NCBI GenBank assembly: GCA_900546665.1
Contig: URDY01000020.1
Span: 1-54,363, forward strand
Source of the DNA: an uncultured Paraprevotella sp.
GTDB taxonomy: Bacteria > Bacteroidota > Bacteroidia > Bacteroidales > Bacteroidaceae
Direction: 5' to 3'
Length of the DNA: 54,363 nucleotides
Below, one piece after another: positions 47,211-54,363 of this stretch. The notes under the pieces were generated by a model. It ran no database searches. It had not been told where the DNA came from and was given only the letters and a program-made list of their open reading frames with translations. The position numbers and the translations under genes are program-made. Position 1 is the stretch's first letter. Every line of letters starts with the position of its first letter.

Positions 47211-48773
47211 ATGAAATATCCTATAGGAATACAGAGTTTCGACCGAATAATAGAAGACGGTTATGTTTATATTGACAAGACCGATTTGGTTTACTCTCTT
47301 GTCAATGAGGGCTCCATATACTTTCTGAGCCGTCCCCGACGTTTTGGTAAGAGTCTTCTTGTTTCTACTTTGAAGAACTATTTTCTCGGCAGGAAGGAAC
47401 TGTTCAGAGGATTGAAGATAGACAGTCTGGAAAAGGACTGGAAGATCTATCCTGTATTCCATATCGATTTTAACGGTGGAAATTTTACGGAAAAAGGAAT
47501 ATTGGAGAAGTGGATAGGGGGCTATATCACTTCATGGGAACGTGAGTTTCATTTTGAAACCAATAGGGAACTTCCTTTGGGCTTGCGTTTCATTGAGATT
47601 CTGAAATACGTTCATGAACAGACTGGTCTCCGTGCTGTGGTGTTGGTTGATGAATATGACAAGCCTATCTTGGATGTGCTCGATGTAGATACAAGTCTTG
47701 AGGAAGAGCACCGTAATATTCTGAAAGGTTTCTACTCCGTATTCAAAGGCGCAGACGAGCATCTTCAGTTTGTATTTCTGACCGGAGTGACCAAGTTTTC
47801 CCAAGTCAGTGTGTTCAGCGGTTTCAACCAGCCTTTCGACATCAGTATGCACGGCAAGTATGAAACTCTTTGCGGTATTTCACAGGAAGAACTGGATGAC
47901 AACTTCAGGGAGCCGATGGAGAGCATGGCCAAGGTGTACCAGTGTTCTTACGAGGAAATGAGAGACAAACTGAAGGCGCAGTATGACGGTTATCATTTCA
48001 GTGACCAGATGACGGATATCTATAATCCGTTCAGTCTTCTGAATGCTTTTTCTACACAAAGGATATCCGATTACTGGTTCAAGAGCGGAACTCCGACTTA
48101 CCTTATCCGCCTGCTTTCCCATTCCAATGAAAACATGAATGACATCACGGGCAAGTTTTATGCCCCGAAGGAGTTTATCGATTACAAGGCCGATGTGGAG
48201 CAGCCCCTTCCGATGATTTATCAGAGCGGCTATCTCACTATAAAGGAGTTTGATATTGAATTCGGTTCATTCCTTTTGGATTATCCCAACAAGGAAGTTA
48301 AGGAAGGTTTTCTCTCCCTGGTAGCTTCAAACTATTTTAAAAACGGAGATAAAATATATCCCTGGATACGGGAGGCGTCAGTTTTCCTGAGAAGAGGTGA
48401 CATTGACGGTTTCCGTATTGGTCTGACTTCTTTTCTGGCTAGCATCCCCTATACCATGCGCCGCAAGGAGAACGAACGCGAGAAGGAACGTTATTTCCAC
48501 TACACGTTCTACCTGATCATGCGTCTGATAAGCGTATACACGGTATATACCGAAAAGGTGCAGAGCCATGGCCGTGTGGACTGTATAGTGGAAACGCCCG
48601 GTTACGTCTATATATTTGAATTCAAACTTGACGGTACGGCCGATGAAGCCCTTCAGCAGATAGAGGATAAAGGTTATGCTCGTGAGTATGAGGCAGACAA
48701 GCGTAAACTCTACAAGATAGGTGCCGTGTTCTCCTCTGAAACGGGAACGATAGAGGAGTTTCTTGTAAGGTAG
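47211..48773 (+). CDS. AAA-ATPase-like / PD-(D/E)XK nuclease-like protein, 520 aa
   Basis: The N-terminal ATPase-like domain has YFLSRPRRFGKSLLVSTL (a variant P-loop) and VVLVDEYDKPILD (Walker B-like). It is followed by the SLPTFLTRLL-like GTPTYLIRLLS stretch. The C-terminal region RVDCIVETPGYVYIFEFKLD has a D...ExK arrangement typical of PD-(D/E)XK nucleases. This two-domain architecture is abundant in Bacteroidetes, often in many copies, with unknown role; selfish-element or defence functions are speculation. It stands alone and ends 145 bp before a convergent gene. Confidence 0.88.
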   Translation: MKYPIGIQSFDRIIEDGYVYIDKTDLVYSLVNEGSIYFLSRPRRFGKSLLVSTLKNYFLGRKELFRGLKIDSLEKDWKIYPVFHIDFNGGNFTEKGILEKWIGGYITSWEREFHFETNRELPLGLRFIEILKYVHEQTGLRAVVLVDEYDKPILDVLDVDTSLEEEHRNILKGFYSVFKGADEHLQFVFLTGVTKFSQVSVFSGFNQPFDISMHGKYETLCGISQEELDDNFREPMESMAKVYQCSYEEMRDKLKAQYDGYHFSDQMTDIYNPFSLLNAFSTQRISDYWFKSGTPTYLIRLLSHSNENMNDITGKFYAPKEFIDYKADVEQPLPMIYQSGYLTIKEFDIEFGSFLLDYPNKEVKEGFLSLVASNYFKNGDKIYPWIREASVFLRRGDIDGFRIGLTSFLASIPYTMRRKENEREKERYFHYTFYLIMRLISVYTVYTEKVQSHGRVDCIVETPGYVYIFEFKLDGTADEALQQIEDKGYAREYEADKRKLYKIGAVFSSETGTIEEFLVR

Positions 48774-48869
48774 AAACGATTCATGTAAGTTATCAGGGGC
48801 TTAAGCGGATTGGTCTGATCGTTTTGGGGCTATGCGAAGGTGCAAAGCAAATGACGACTTAAATGAGCG

Positions 48870-48909
48870 TACCTTATATATATGGTGTAACCCCCATATA
48901 TATAAGGTA
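48870..48909. terminator. 16-bp perfect inverted repeat between convergent genes
   Basis: TACCTTATATATATGG (48870-48885) pairs with CCATATATATAAGGTA (48894-48909) across the eight-base loop TGTAACCC. It sits between the convergent ends at 48773 and 48919, so a bidirectional terminator is likely, though the stem is AT-rich and T-runs are missing. Confidence 0.6.
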
Positions 48910-48918
48910 TAATCCACG

Positions 48919-51558
48919 TCACTTTAATTTAAACCGTACCTTTAATAAGGCGTTGACCGGTCTTAATTCGTAACGGCTGATGAAAGTGCTCATGTTGGTT
49001 TTTGATATCGCCACATAACTTTTAGCATTGAAGAGATTGTTGCATTCCAGTTCCAATTCCACTTTTTTGAACCTGTAACGCGCGAGTGCATCGGCAAATA
49101 CCGTATTTCGTTGAACCGCCTCACGGTAATATTGGTAGTCCACATTGAAATTGATGCTCAGTCTTTTTGTGGGGAAAATCCATATTTCCCCATTGTGAGT
49201 GTGAGTGCGCATCAGGTATTTCCCTCCTTCCACGTTTTTAGCCCGTTGTTCGTTTCTGTTCCAGGAGAAACGGTAGGACAAATTCAGATACCGTGATGGT
49301 GTGGTATTCAAAGACATCTCTGCTGAATAATTTTTCGTGCGATAAGGCTGGATCTCGTCCTGTAGTGAAATTTCATAATTTCCCCAGTCTATTCCACCGA
49401 AAAACTCCAGTTTGGTTTGCCAGGACCTGAAAGCCTTGCTGGCAGAGACGGACACATTATAGGAATCTCTATCTGTCGGCTGGCCTGTCGTGGTTTTCAT
49501 GCCCATGACTCCATTATAGGCATAGCCATACAACAGATTCTTACGTTGGTATTGATAACCGGTACCGGCACTGAAGAAAAGCATACGGATGACATCGCGA
49601 TATTCCAGCGAGATATTTCCCCCCGCACTTTCTCTTTCGAACAACCCTTCAGTCATATTGCGAAGCAGATTCCGGTAGGATTGCAGGATATAGCCGGAAT
49701 AGGCATCCTCTAAACCGCCGTACGCTTTCCGGTAATAGCCGTTCAAAACCGTCTTGAATGATGGGGTAAAACTGTAATCCGCCATCAGTGACGGTGATAG
49801 AAGCAGGCGTTTATAATGGGTCTTCTGATCGTATATCCGGTCATTGTCAGTGATCAGATAGAAGAAGGTTGGAATTTTCAGTTTGATTCTCAAACGGTTA
49901 AGTTTGCGATAGGTATATTCCTGTTCCACTCCTATCTGATAAGTATTGTACCATAAGTCATTTCTCATACTGTCAGCAGCCGGAATGAACCTCTTTTCAT
50001 GGTCCTCGGCAGACAAGGATGATGACAGTTTGTTGAGAGTCATATTGATCTTCGGTGTGTAGTTCAGCATAAAATCCCCTAAAGTCAGACCATATGAGGT
50101 TGATAGGGTAGCGTGGATGTCTTTCTGTATCACCTCCTGGCTTAAAAGTTCCAGCGAATCAGTATTGAAATAATAAGCCGGAGTGATGTTGAGCTGATGC
50201 GGACGGTCGTTGTAATCTATATTGAAACGGAAACGGATGGTATGCCGGTCTAACCGTTTCAGCATGTTCAGCGCATTGCTCACAGTGAAATAAGGCCTGT
50301 CCAGATGTTGGAAAATGGAATTGTTTCCCTCCAGACGGTTGCTCCGCGAAATCAGACTGGTGCCGGTCTGGTTCCATGATGTTTTGATATTCAGCCTATT
50401 CCTGAAAAATTCACGATCCTGATTGGATTGCACCTGAAGCAAAACATCCAGATTGTTTTCTTTAGCCTCATTATTGATGTTTTCTTCGATGACCAAAGGT
50501 GTTTCTCCGTTTGGAAAATACTGGCAGGAATAAGAATATCCTGCTTTATCCAAGCGTTCATTGTAGAAGTTGATGTTGGCCGTCCATTCCTTGTCCTTGA
50601 TTTTGACGAGCTGGTTTACAGACACCATGTTGGTCCGGTTGTCCGTATACCGTTTCTTGTCCACATTTGGAGTGCCCGGCTGACTGACGGACAACATCCC
50701 TCCTGCGCCCGGCAATCCTCCGGCATCATAATGTTTGAGAAGTTCATCCTCAGAGGTATACCCGCTGTTGTTTCCCTTATAAACAGAAATGTGCTGTCGG
50801 TTATGGGCAAAATGCATGGCGGTAAGTTCTGCGTTCCATAGAACCGGCTGATAGCCGGATCCTGCCAGGGCATTGACAGACCACACGCCTTTGGCGCTGT
50901 CTTTAAGTTTCAGGTTGATGGCGGTCTGGTCTGAGAATATGGATTCCGCCTTGATCGGTTGATGGTTTTCATAAATCTGTACTGATGCGACATCATCAGC
51001 CTCGATATTGCGGGTAGCCAAATTATAACGTCCGCCGAGCATATCCAGATCCTCTATATAGAATTTGTTTATTTCCTTTCCATTGTAGGAGATGGCACCA
51101 GATGAGGACACTTCTATGCCAGGCATTTTCTTTAAGGCATCCTCAATGGTGCGGTCACTTTGTCCGGTGAATTGGCTTACCACATAGGATAAAGTATCTC
51201 CACGTCTGTGTATGGGTTCACTTTTGACATAAACTTCTTTCAGTTTGTTAATCTTTTCAGTGACAATGAAGTCTATTGTGGCAGAACGGTTTGGAATGCG
51301 GCGGGTTGCCGTTTCTATCATCATACCACGTACGGTAACAAGGATTGAATCCCCGGTTCCTTTATAAGCCACTTTATATCGTCCGTCGGCATCTGTTGAA
51401 GTGAATCCGGAAATATTTTGCTTGTTCGTTGGCTGTAACGTTACGGTGACAATCATCGGTTCACCGGTTTTGTTCTTCACCACACCGGAAATAAGGGTTT
51501 GCGACTTAACCGACAGGCTGCAGAAAAAAATAAATAAAAAAGATATAATGTTTCTCAT
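48919..51558 (-). CDS. TonB-dependent receptor-like outer-membrane barrel, 879 aa
   Basis: Signal peptide to about residue 19 (VKSQ). A CarboxypepD-regulatory-like domain (about 22-105) is followed by a plug-like domain around residues 120-225 (SDRTIEDALKKMPGIEVSS, NKFYIEDLDMLGGRYNLATR, VASVQIYENHQPIK). The large C-terminal beta-barrel has many aromatic strand ends. It is not followed by a SusD gene, so it is not a classic SusC. It follows the GLPGLI gene in the same direction across 203 nt without a hairpin-plus-T-tract. Its cargo is unknown. Confidence 0.88.
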   Translation of the reverse strand: MRNIISFLFIFFCSLSVKSQTLISGVVKNKTGEPMIVTVTLQPTNKQNISGFTSTDADGRYKVAYKGTGDSILVTVRGMMIETATRRIPNRSATIDFIVTEKINKLKEVYVKSEPIHRRGDTLSYVVSQFTGQSDRTIEDALKKMPGIEVSSSGAISYNGKEINKFYIEDLDMLGGRYNLATRNIEADDVASVQIYENHQPIKAESIFSDQTAINLKLKDSAKGVWSVNALAGSGYQPVLWNAELTAMHFAHNRQHISVYKGNNSGYTSEDELLKHYDAGGLPGAGGMLSVSQPGTPNVDKKRYTDNRTNMVSVNQLVKIKDKEWTANINFYNERLDKAGYSYSCQYFPNGETPLVIEENINNEAKENNLDVLLQVQSNQDREFFRNRLNIKTSWNQTGTSLISRSNRLEGNNSIFQHLDRPYFTVSNALNMLKRLDRHTIRFRFNIDYNDRPHQLNITPAYYFNTDSLELLSQEVIQKDIHATLSTSYGLTLGDFMLNYTPKINMTLNKLSSSLSAEDHEKRFIPAADSMRNDLWYNTYQIGVEQEYTYRKLNRLRIKLKIPTFFYLITDNDRIYDQKTHYKRLLLSPSLMADYSFTPSFKTVLNGYYRKAYGGLEDAYSGYILQSYRNLLRNMTEGLFERESAGGNISLEYRDVIRMLFFSAGTGYQYQRKNLLYGYAYNGVMGMKTTTGQPTDRDSYNVSVSASKAFRSWQTKLEFFGGIDWGNYEISLQDEIQPYRTKNYSAEMSLNTTPSRYLNLSYRFSWNRNEQRAKNVEGGKYLMRTHTHNGEIWIFPTKRLSINFNVDYQYYREAVQRNTVFADALARYRFKKVELELECNNLFNAKSYVAISKTNMSTFISRYELRPVNALLKVRFKLK

Positions 51559-51761
51559 GCTCTTAGGTTATCATTTTGACTTGTTGATTATACATTCCAG
51601 GTCTATATGATAGACTTGTCTGTTTTGTAGCCTTCGTAAATTTCTGTCGGAGCCTTCGTTTGATTTTTTAATCGCTGCCCTTAATCCTGTTTGCAGGTTT
51701 TAAGACCAAGACGAGTTTCCGGGAGTCGGCGGGAATTATCGGATCTCATCATGTTTCCAGA

Positions 51762-52754
51762 TTATTCGAGTTCCATAGGATTATACGGCCGTAATTTCTT
51801 GGATATGGTATTGGTAAGGCCAGATATCTGATAATAATTCTCCGTTATCTTTTTTACCAGCTTGTCCAGTTTTTCTCGTGTCGTGTTTTGATAAGCCTTG
51901 AAGTTGTCCAGTCTGGTGATAGGATATCCGTCAGTAATTTGCTCGACACTAACACACTCGTACACGTATTCCTGCTTGTCGTCGTATACTTTCAGAATAA
52001 GACCTGGCAGGCCGCAGAATTTCCATGGCCCTTGGCTGATAGGGATTTCCACGGTAAACCATGCCGTATAATCACGCCCTCTGAAATGGCATGTGGCTTT
52101 CTGACACTGATATCCGGCTATTTCCTGATTCTCCTCACATAGTTGCCAATCTTGAACGGGTATGGTTTCAGTATAAAAACTGTTGTATTTTTCTATATGG
52201 TCAGGCATTCTGCAATATTCCGTCAAGTTGTTATTTGATATGTCTTTGAAGAAATCGGAGAACACGTACCTGGACCATCCTTGCAATTTTCCTCTTAATT
52301 CACCTACTACAGAAATTTTACCTCCTTCCAACACGAAATTGGTATGATTGATTCTATTATATAATATATTAAAAGCCGTTGCGATGGAATCAGACTCGAA
52401 AACATAGGCACTATAATATTTGGTATAACGTTTACCAATTTCCAACTTTTGCAGGTCATCATATGTTTGAGGATTTTTGATATCCGTAGCATTCAAGGCA
52501 TACTGTATGCGTACGAAACCACTGTCTATGACTTCGTATTTTGAGACATCTCTACAGCAAGGTTGCTTGGGACTCAAGGCGATGTCGCGATTTTTAACAT
52601 CGTAAGGAGACAATTGTTCGGTCAGAAACTTAGCCCGCTCTTCACTATACTTCTGCAATTTATCCCATTCTTTTTTATCCTCAGTTTCTGAGGATTGAGC
52701 ATATACCGCTACAGTGGCAAAAACAAGAAAACATGAGGTGATAATTTTTTTCAT
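51762..52754 (-). CDS. GLPGLI family secreted protein, 330 aa
   Basis: Signal peptide MKKIITSCFLVFATVAVYAQ, then a beta-rich body with the diagnostic motif WKFCGLPGLILKVYD near residue 250. GLPGLI (TIGR01200) is an uncharacterised Bacteroidetes family. The ATG at 52754 is chosen as it begins the signal peptide; an upstream in-frame ATG at 52820 adds 22 residues from AT-rich leader. A TonB-receptor-like barrel follows in the same direction. Such pairs recur in Bacteroidetes, suggesting a shared export or uptake function. Confidence 0.9.
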   Translation of the reverse strand: MKKIITSCFLVFATVAVYAQSSETEDKKEWDKLQKYSEERAKFLTEQLSPYDVKNRDIALSPKQPCCRDVSKYEVIDSGFVRIQYALNATDIKNPQTYDDLQKLEIGKRYTKYYSAYVFESDSIATAFNILYNRINHTNFVLEGGKISVVGELRGKLQGWSRYVFSDFFKDISNNNLTEYCRMPDHIEKYNSFYTETIPVQDWQLCEENQEIAGYQCQKATCHFRGRDYTAWFTVEIPISQGPWKFCGLPGLILKVYDDKQEYVYECVSVEQITDGYPITRLDNFKAYQNTTREKLDKLVKKITENYYQISGLTNTISKKLRPYNPMELE

Positions 52755-52804
52755 GGTATTTGTTTTTAAGGTAAGACGTATAAATATATGAATTATTTTT
52801 CTGT

Positions 52805-52982
52805 GTATATATACATACATGTATATATATACTTTTTTTAAGAAATTTTATGATAAATGTTTTTGTAGTCGTTTTTTGGTTGCCTGGAACTGATGTATCC
52901 GTTTATGGCGATATTGGGCTAATTGCTTTTTTCTTAGGATTCCCGTTATGGGATTTGGTTTCATATAATGAATCAGATTCAT
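52805..52982. promoter_or_regulatory. AT-rich palindromes in the 390-bp region between GLPGLI and TetR genes
   Basis: Two symmetric sites: GTATATATACAT...ATGTATATATATAC (52805-52832, imperfect) and ATGAATCAGATTCAT (52968-52982, perfect 15 bp). No credible gene lies in 52755-53104. Either site could be a TetR-family operator; this is inference. Confidence 0.35.
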
Positions 52983-53104
52983 TCAGACTTGTGCAGGCAA
53001 TATGGATCGTTTCAATATTGAGATGCATAATGCGAGGGTATATTAAAAATGGAAGCCTTGCATAAACCTTAACGGAATTTAGTCGGAGAGGTCAGAAAAC
53101 GAAA

Positions 53105-53136
53105 GCAGGAAGAAAACTACTTCGTTTTCTTCCTGC
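53105..53136 (-). terminator. Terminator of the TetR gene
   Basis: Perfect 13-bp stem GCAGGAAGAAAAC (53105-53117) with GTTTTCTTCCTGC (53124-53136), then TTTCGTTTTC on the minus strand. Confidence 0.85.
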
Positions 53137-53144
53137 TCTTTTCT

Positions 53145-53864
53145 CTATACTTTCAGGCAATATGCGATATCCTCTTCGCTTAATCCCTTTTCTTTCATCC
53201 GTTCGGCTATGACATCCAGCGTTGAAGTTGTTTGCTTGCACTTCTCACGGTGGTTGAATAATATAACCGAAAGATTGGTTATGGCTTTCTGGATTCTCTC
53301 TTTTCCTTCATCAGTGGTCATATCTATCCCGCAAAAAGTGGAACAACGCCTGTGCAAACTCAGGTAATAAATGCCGGCCACTATAAGAGCAGAAATAGCC
53401 ACAAAGTCTATCCCCGTATTCTTGAAAAGCCTGTCATATTCATGGGTTAATGGAAGGGTGTGGAATTCGCGGTTCATGGCAGTGCGCTTGGTAACCTCGT
53501 TTGCCGTGTTGACTTCCCATCGAAGCAATTCCAGCATTACCGAATCGTCCTTTAATTCATCCAGGAGTCTTTCAAATATTGCGGCATAACCTTCTTGCGT
53601 ATATAAATTGTCATTCGAGGTTTTCAACATATCGCTAAACCAATAGTCGTATTCCTTAACGAAATTCTCACAAAAATCATCCAGGTTCTTATATCTGAGG
53701 TAAAACGTGACCGCCTCAATCTTGGCTCTTTTGATGATATCTAACACAGTCATGTCGGAGAAGCCTTTTTTCAGGATGATTTCTTTGGCAGCCTTGTTTA
53801 TGCTCCTTTCTATATCCGCTTTTGTCCTTTTAGCTCTTCTTGGTCTCGTTTTCTTTTCTTCCAT
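53145..53864 (-). CDS. TetR/AcrR family transcriptional regulator, 239 aa
   Basis: The basic N-terminus RPRRAKRTK leads into a TetR helix-turn-helix (about 15-65: ADIERSINKAAKEIILKKGFSDMTVLDIIKRAKI, then FYLRYKNLDDFCENFV). A long alpha-helical ligand/dimer domain follows. The KNLDDF segment is the TetR pattern in which Y-K/N-L-D follows the recognition helix. It starts 35 nt inside the 3' end of the damaged oxoamine synthase reading frame and precedes the GLPGLI/barrel genes. The ligand is unknown. The longer C-terminal half (about 40 residues beyond typical TetR) is noted. Confidence 0.85.
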   Translation of the reverse strand: MEEKKTRPRRAKRTKADIERSINKAAKEIILKKGFSDMTVLDIIKRAKIEAVTFYLRYKNLDDFCENFVKEYDYWFSDMLKTSNDNLYTQEGYAAIFERLLDELKDDSVMLELLRWEVNTANEVTKRTAMNREFHTLPLTHEYDRLFKNTGIDFVAISALIVAGIYYLSLHRRCSTFCGIDMTTDEGKERIQKAITNLSVILFNHREKCKQTTSTLDVIAERMKEKGLSEEDIAYCLKV

Positions 53865-54313
53865 GTTTAAAAGGTATTATCTTGTTAATCTCGTTCAGAG
53901 ACTCGACCAAATGGTCTAATTGCCATTTTTCATGCGAAGCCAGCAGGCTGACCCTGAGTCGTGCTTCCTTGGTTCGTACGGCGGGATATACGATTCCGCT
54001 TACAAAAATACCTCTTTTTTGTAATTCCTTGGCTATTTCATAGACTTTTTTGTTGTCTCTGACCATTACAGGGGATGTCGGGGCTGCTTGCGCCTATGCC
54101 AAACCCCTCCTTCCGTCCGTCTTTTACGGAGATGACTGACGTTGTACCGGAAAAATTTTCAATGTTTATCCGTACGTCTGTTCCGCTATGGGATACCATC
54201 CGATAACTCTTATATCCAAACTTGCTCGTTTGTGCAATGTATTTCCGAAACCCTCTGATCTTGACTTTGTATTCATTTCCAGATAAAGTTCGAAATTTCT
54301 CGAAAATATTGTT
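53830..54313 (-). pseudogene. Remnant of an alpha-oxoamine synthase (KBL/BioF/SPT type), frameshifted, at window edge
   Basis: The last ~88 codons (53830-54093) read PTSPVMVRDNKKVYEIA, KELQKRGIFVSG, PAVRTKEARLRVSLLASHE, clearly the C-terminal lobe of a PLP-dependent alpha-oxoamine synthase. The frame stops at 54094-54096. A second minus-strand frame is open from 54313 to its stop at 54038-54040 and contains GFGIGASSP just before the junction. Removing one base (plus-strand C at 54079) joins GFGIGASSP to TSPVMVRDN, as in intact relatives. The upstream frame (VKIRGFRKYIAQ, YRMVSHSGTDVRI) faintly resembles the family's N-terminus, so the central PLP-lysine region would be missing. No start codon is seen. 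Confidence 0.6.
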
Positions 54314-54363
54314 TTAATATACATATATATATTATAATTTAATATTGTATATCAATACACTAT

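Noticed and set aside
52850..53065. A 71-codon hydrophobic frame between GLPGLI and TetR genes
   Set aside because: It overlaps palindromic AT-rich sequence, has no promoter or ribosome-site support and no recognisable family; it could be a small membrane protein but evidence is too thin.
54301..54363. AT-rich repeats at the window end, considered as an attachment site or IS end
   Set aside because: No terminal inverted repeat, target duplication or transposase/integrase is visible inside the window.

Overview
The window looks like a chromosomal segment of a gut Bacteroidales bacterium, probably Bacteroides or Phocaeicola. The evidence is gene content and order: an L-arabinose cluster with a Nudix-type AraR, an adjacent galactose cluster, a GLPGLI protein, a DUF2264 protein and a TonB-receptor-like barrel. 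Many intergenic regions also carry the Bacteroidetes promoter form TAnnTTTG, often with TTTG 19-20 bp upstream, and genes mostly lack Shine-Dalgarno sites. No rRNA, CRISPR array, insertion sequence or integrase was found.

Layout. 1-1.2 kb: 3' end of a GDP-L-fucose synthase and an unknown gene. 1.2-6.3 kb (minus): two tandem tRNA-Arg(ACG), then htpG and clpC. 6.5-17.7 kb (plus): gyrA, two TPR proteins, a dihydrouridine synthase, a GH43 arabinanase-like enzyme, a clostripain-type lipoprotein, fabI, and an ACT-domain/UPF0210 pair whose promoter lies in the loop of the fabI terminator. 17.8-24.1 kb: a DUF3298 lipoprotein, an SDR, a DUF2264 protein, a candidate ~60-nt RNA with its own promoter and terminator, and a phenylacetate-CoA-ligase/ACT pair. 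24.2-26.6 kb: a secreted HEIGH-motif protein translationally coupled to a small secreted protein.

26.7-38.9 kb (minus) is a sugar block: galM, MFS transporter and galK for galactose; then a lipoprotein galM, araR, araD, araA, araB, tkt and rpiB. It links extracellular arabinose and galactose through uptake and isomerisation to the pentose phosphate pathway. 39.0-44.4 kb (minus): folC, dnaJ, grpE, an ABC-F ATPase and cdd. With htpG and clpC, the window holds two chaperone/protease groups.

44.5-48.8 kb (plus): a GH73-LysM peptidoglycan hydrolase, a barrel-like outer-membrane protein, a pair of tiny proteins (CxxC and winged helix) behind a near-consensus promoter, and an AAA-ATPase-like/PD-(D/E)XK protein. 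48.9-54.4 kb (minus) is the most accessory-looking part: a TonB-receptor-like barrel, a GLPGLI protein, a TetR regulator, and the damaged remnant of an alpha-oxoamine synthase at the window edge. The GLPGLI/barrel locus, the promoter-in-terminator arrangement and the candidate small RNA are the best leads for something undescribed.
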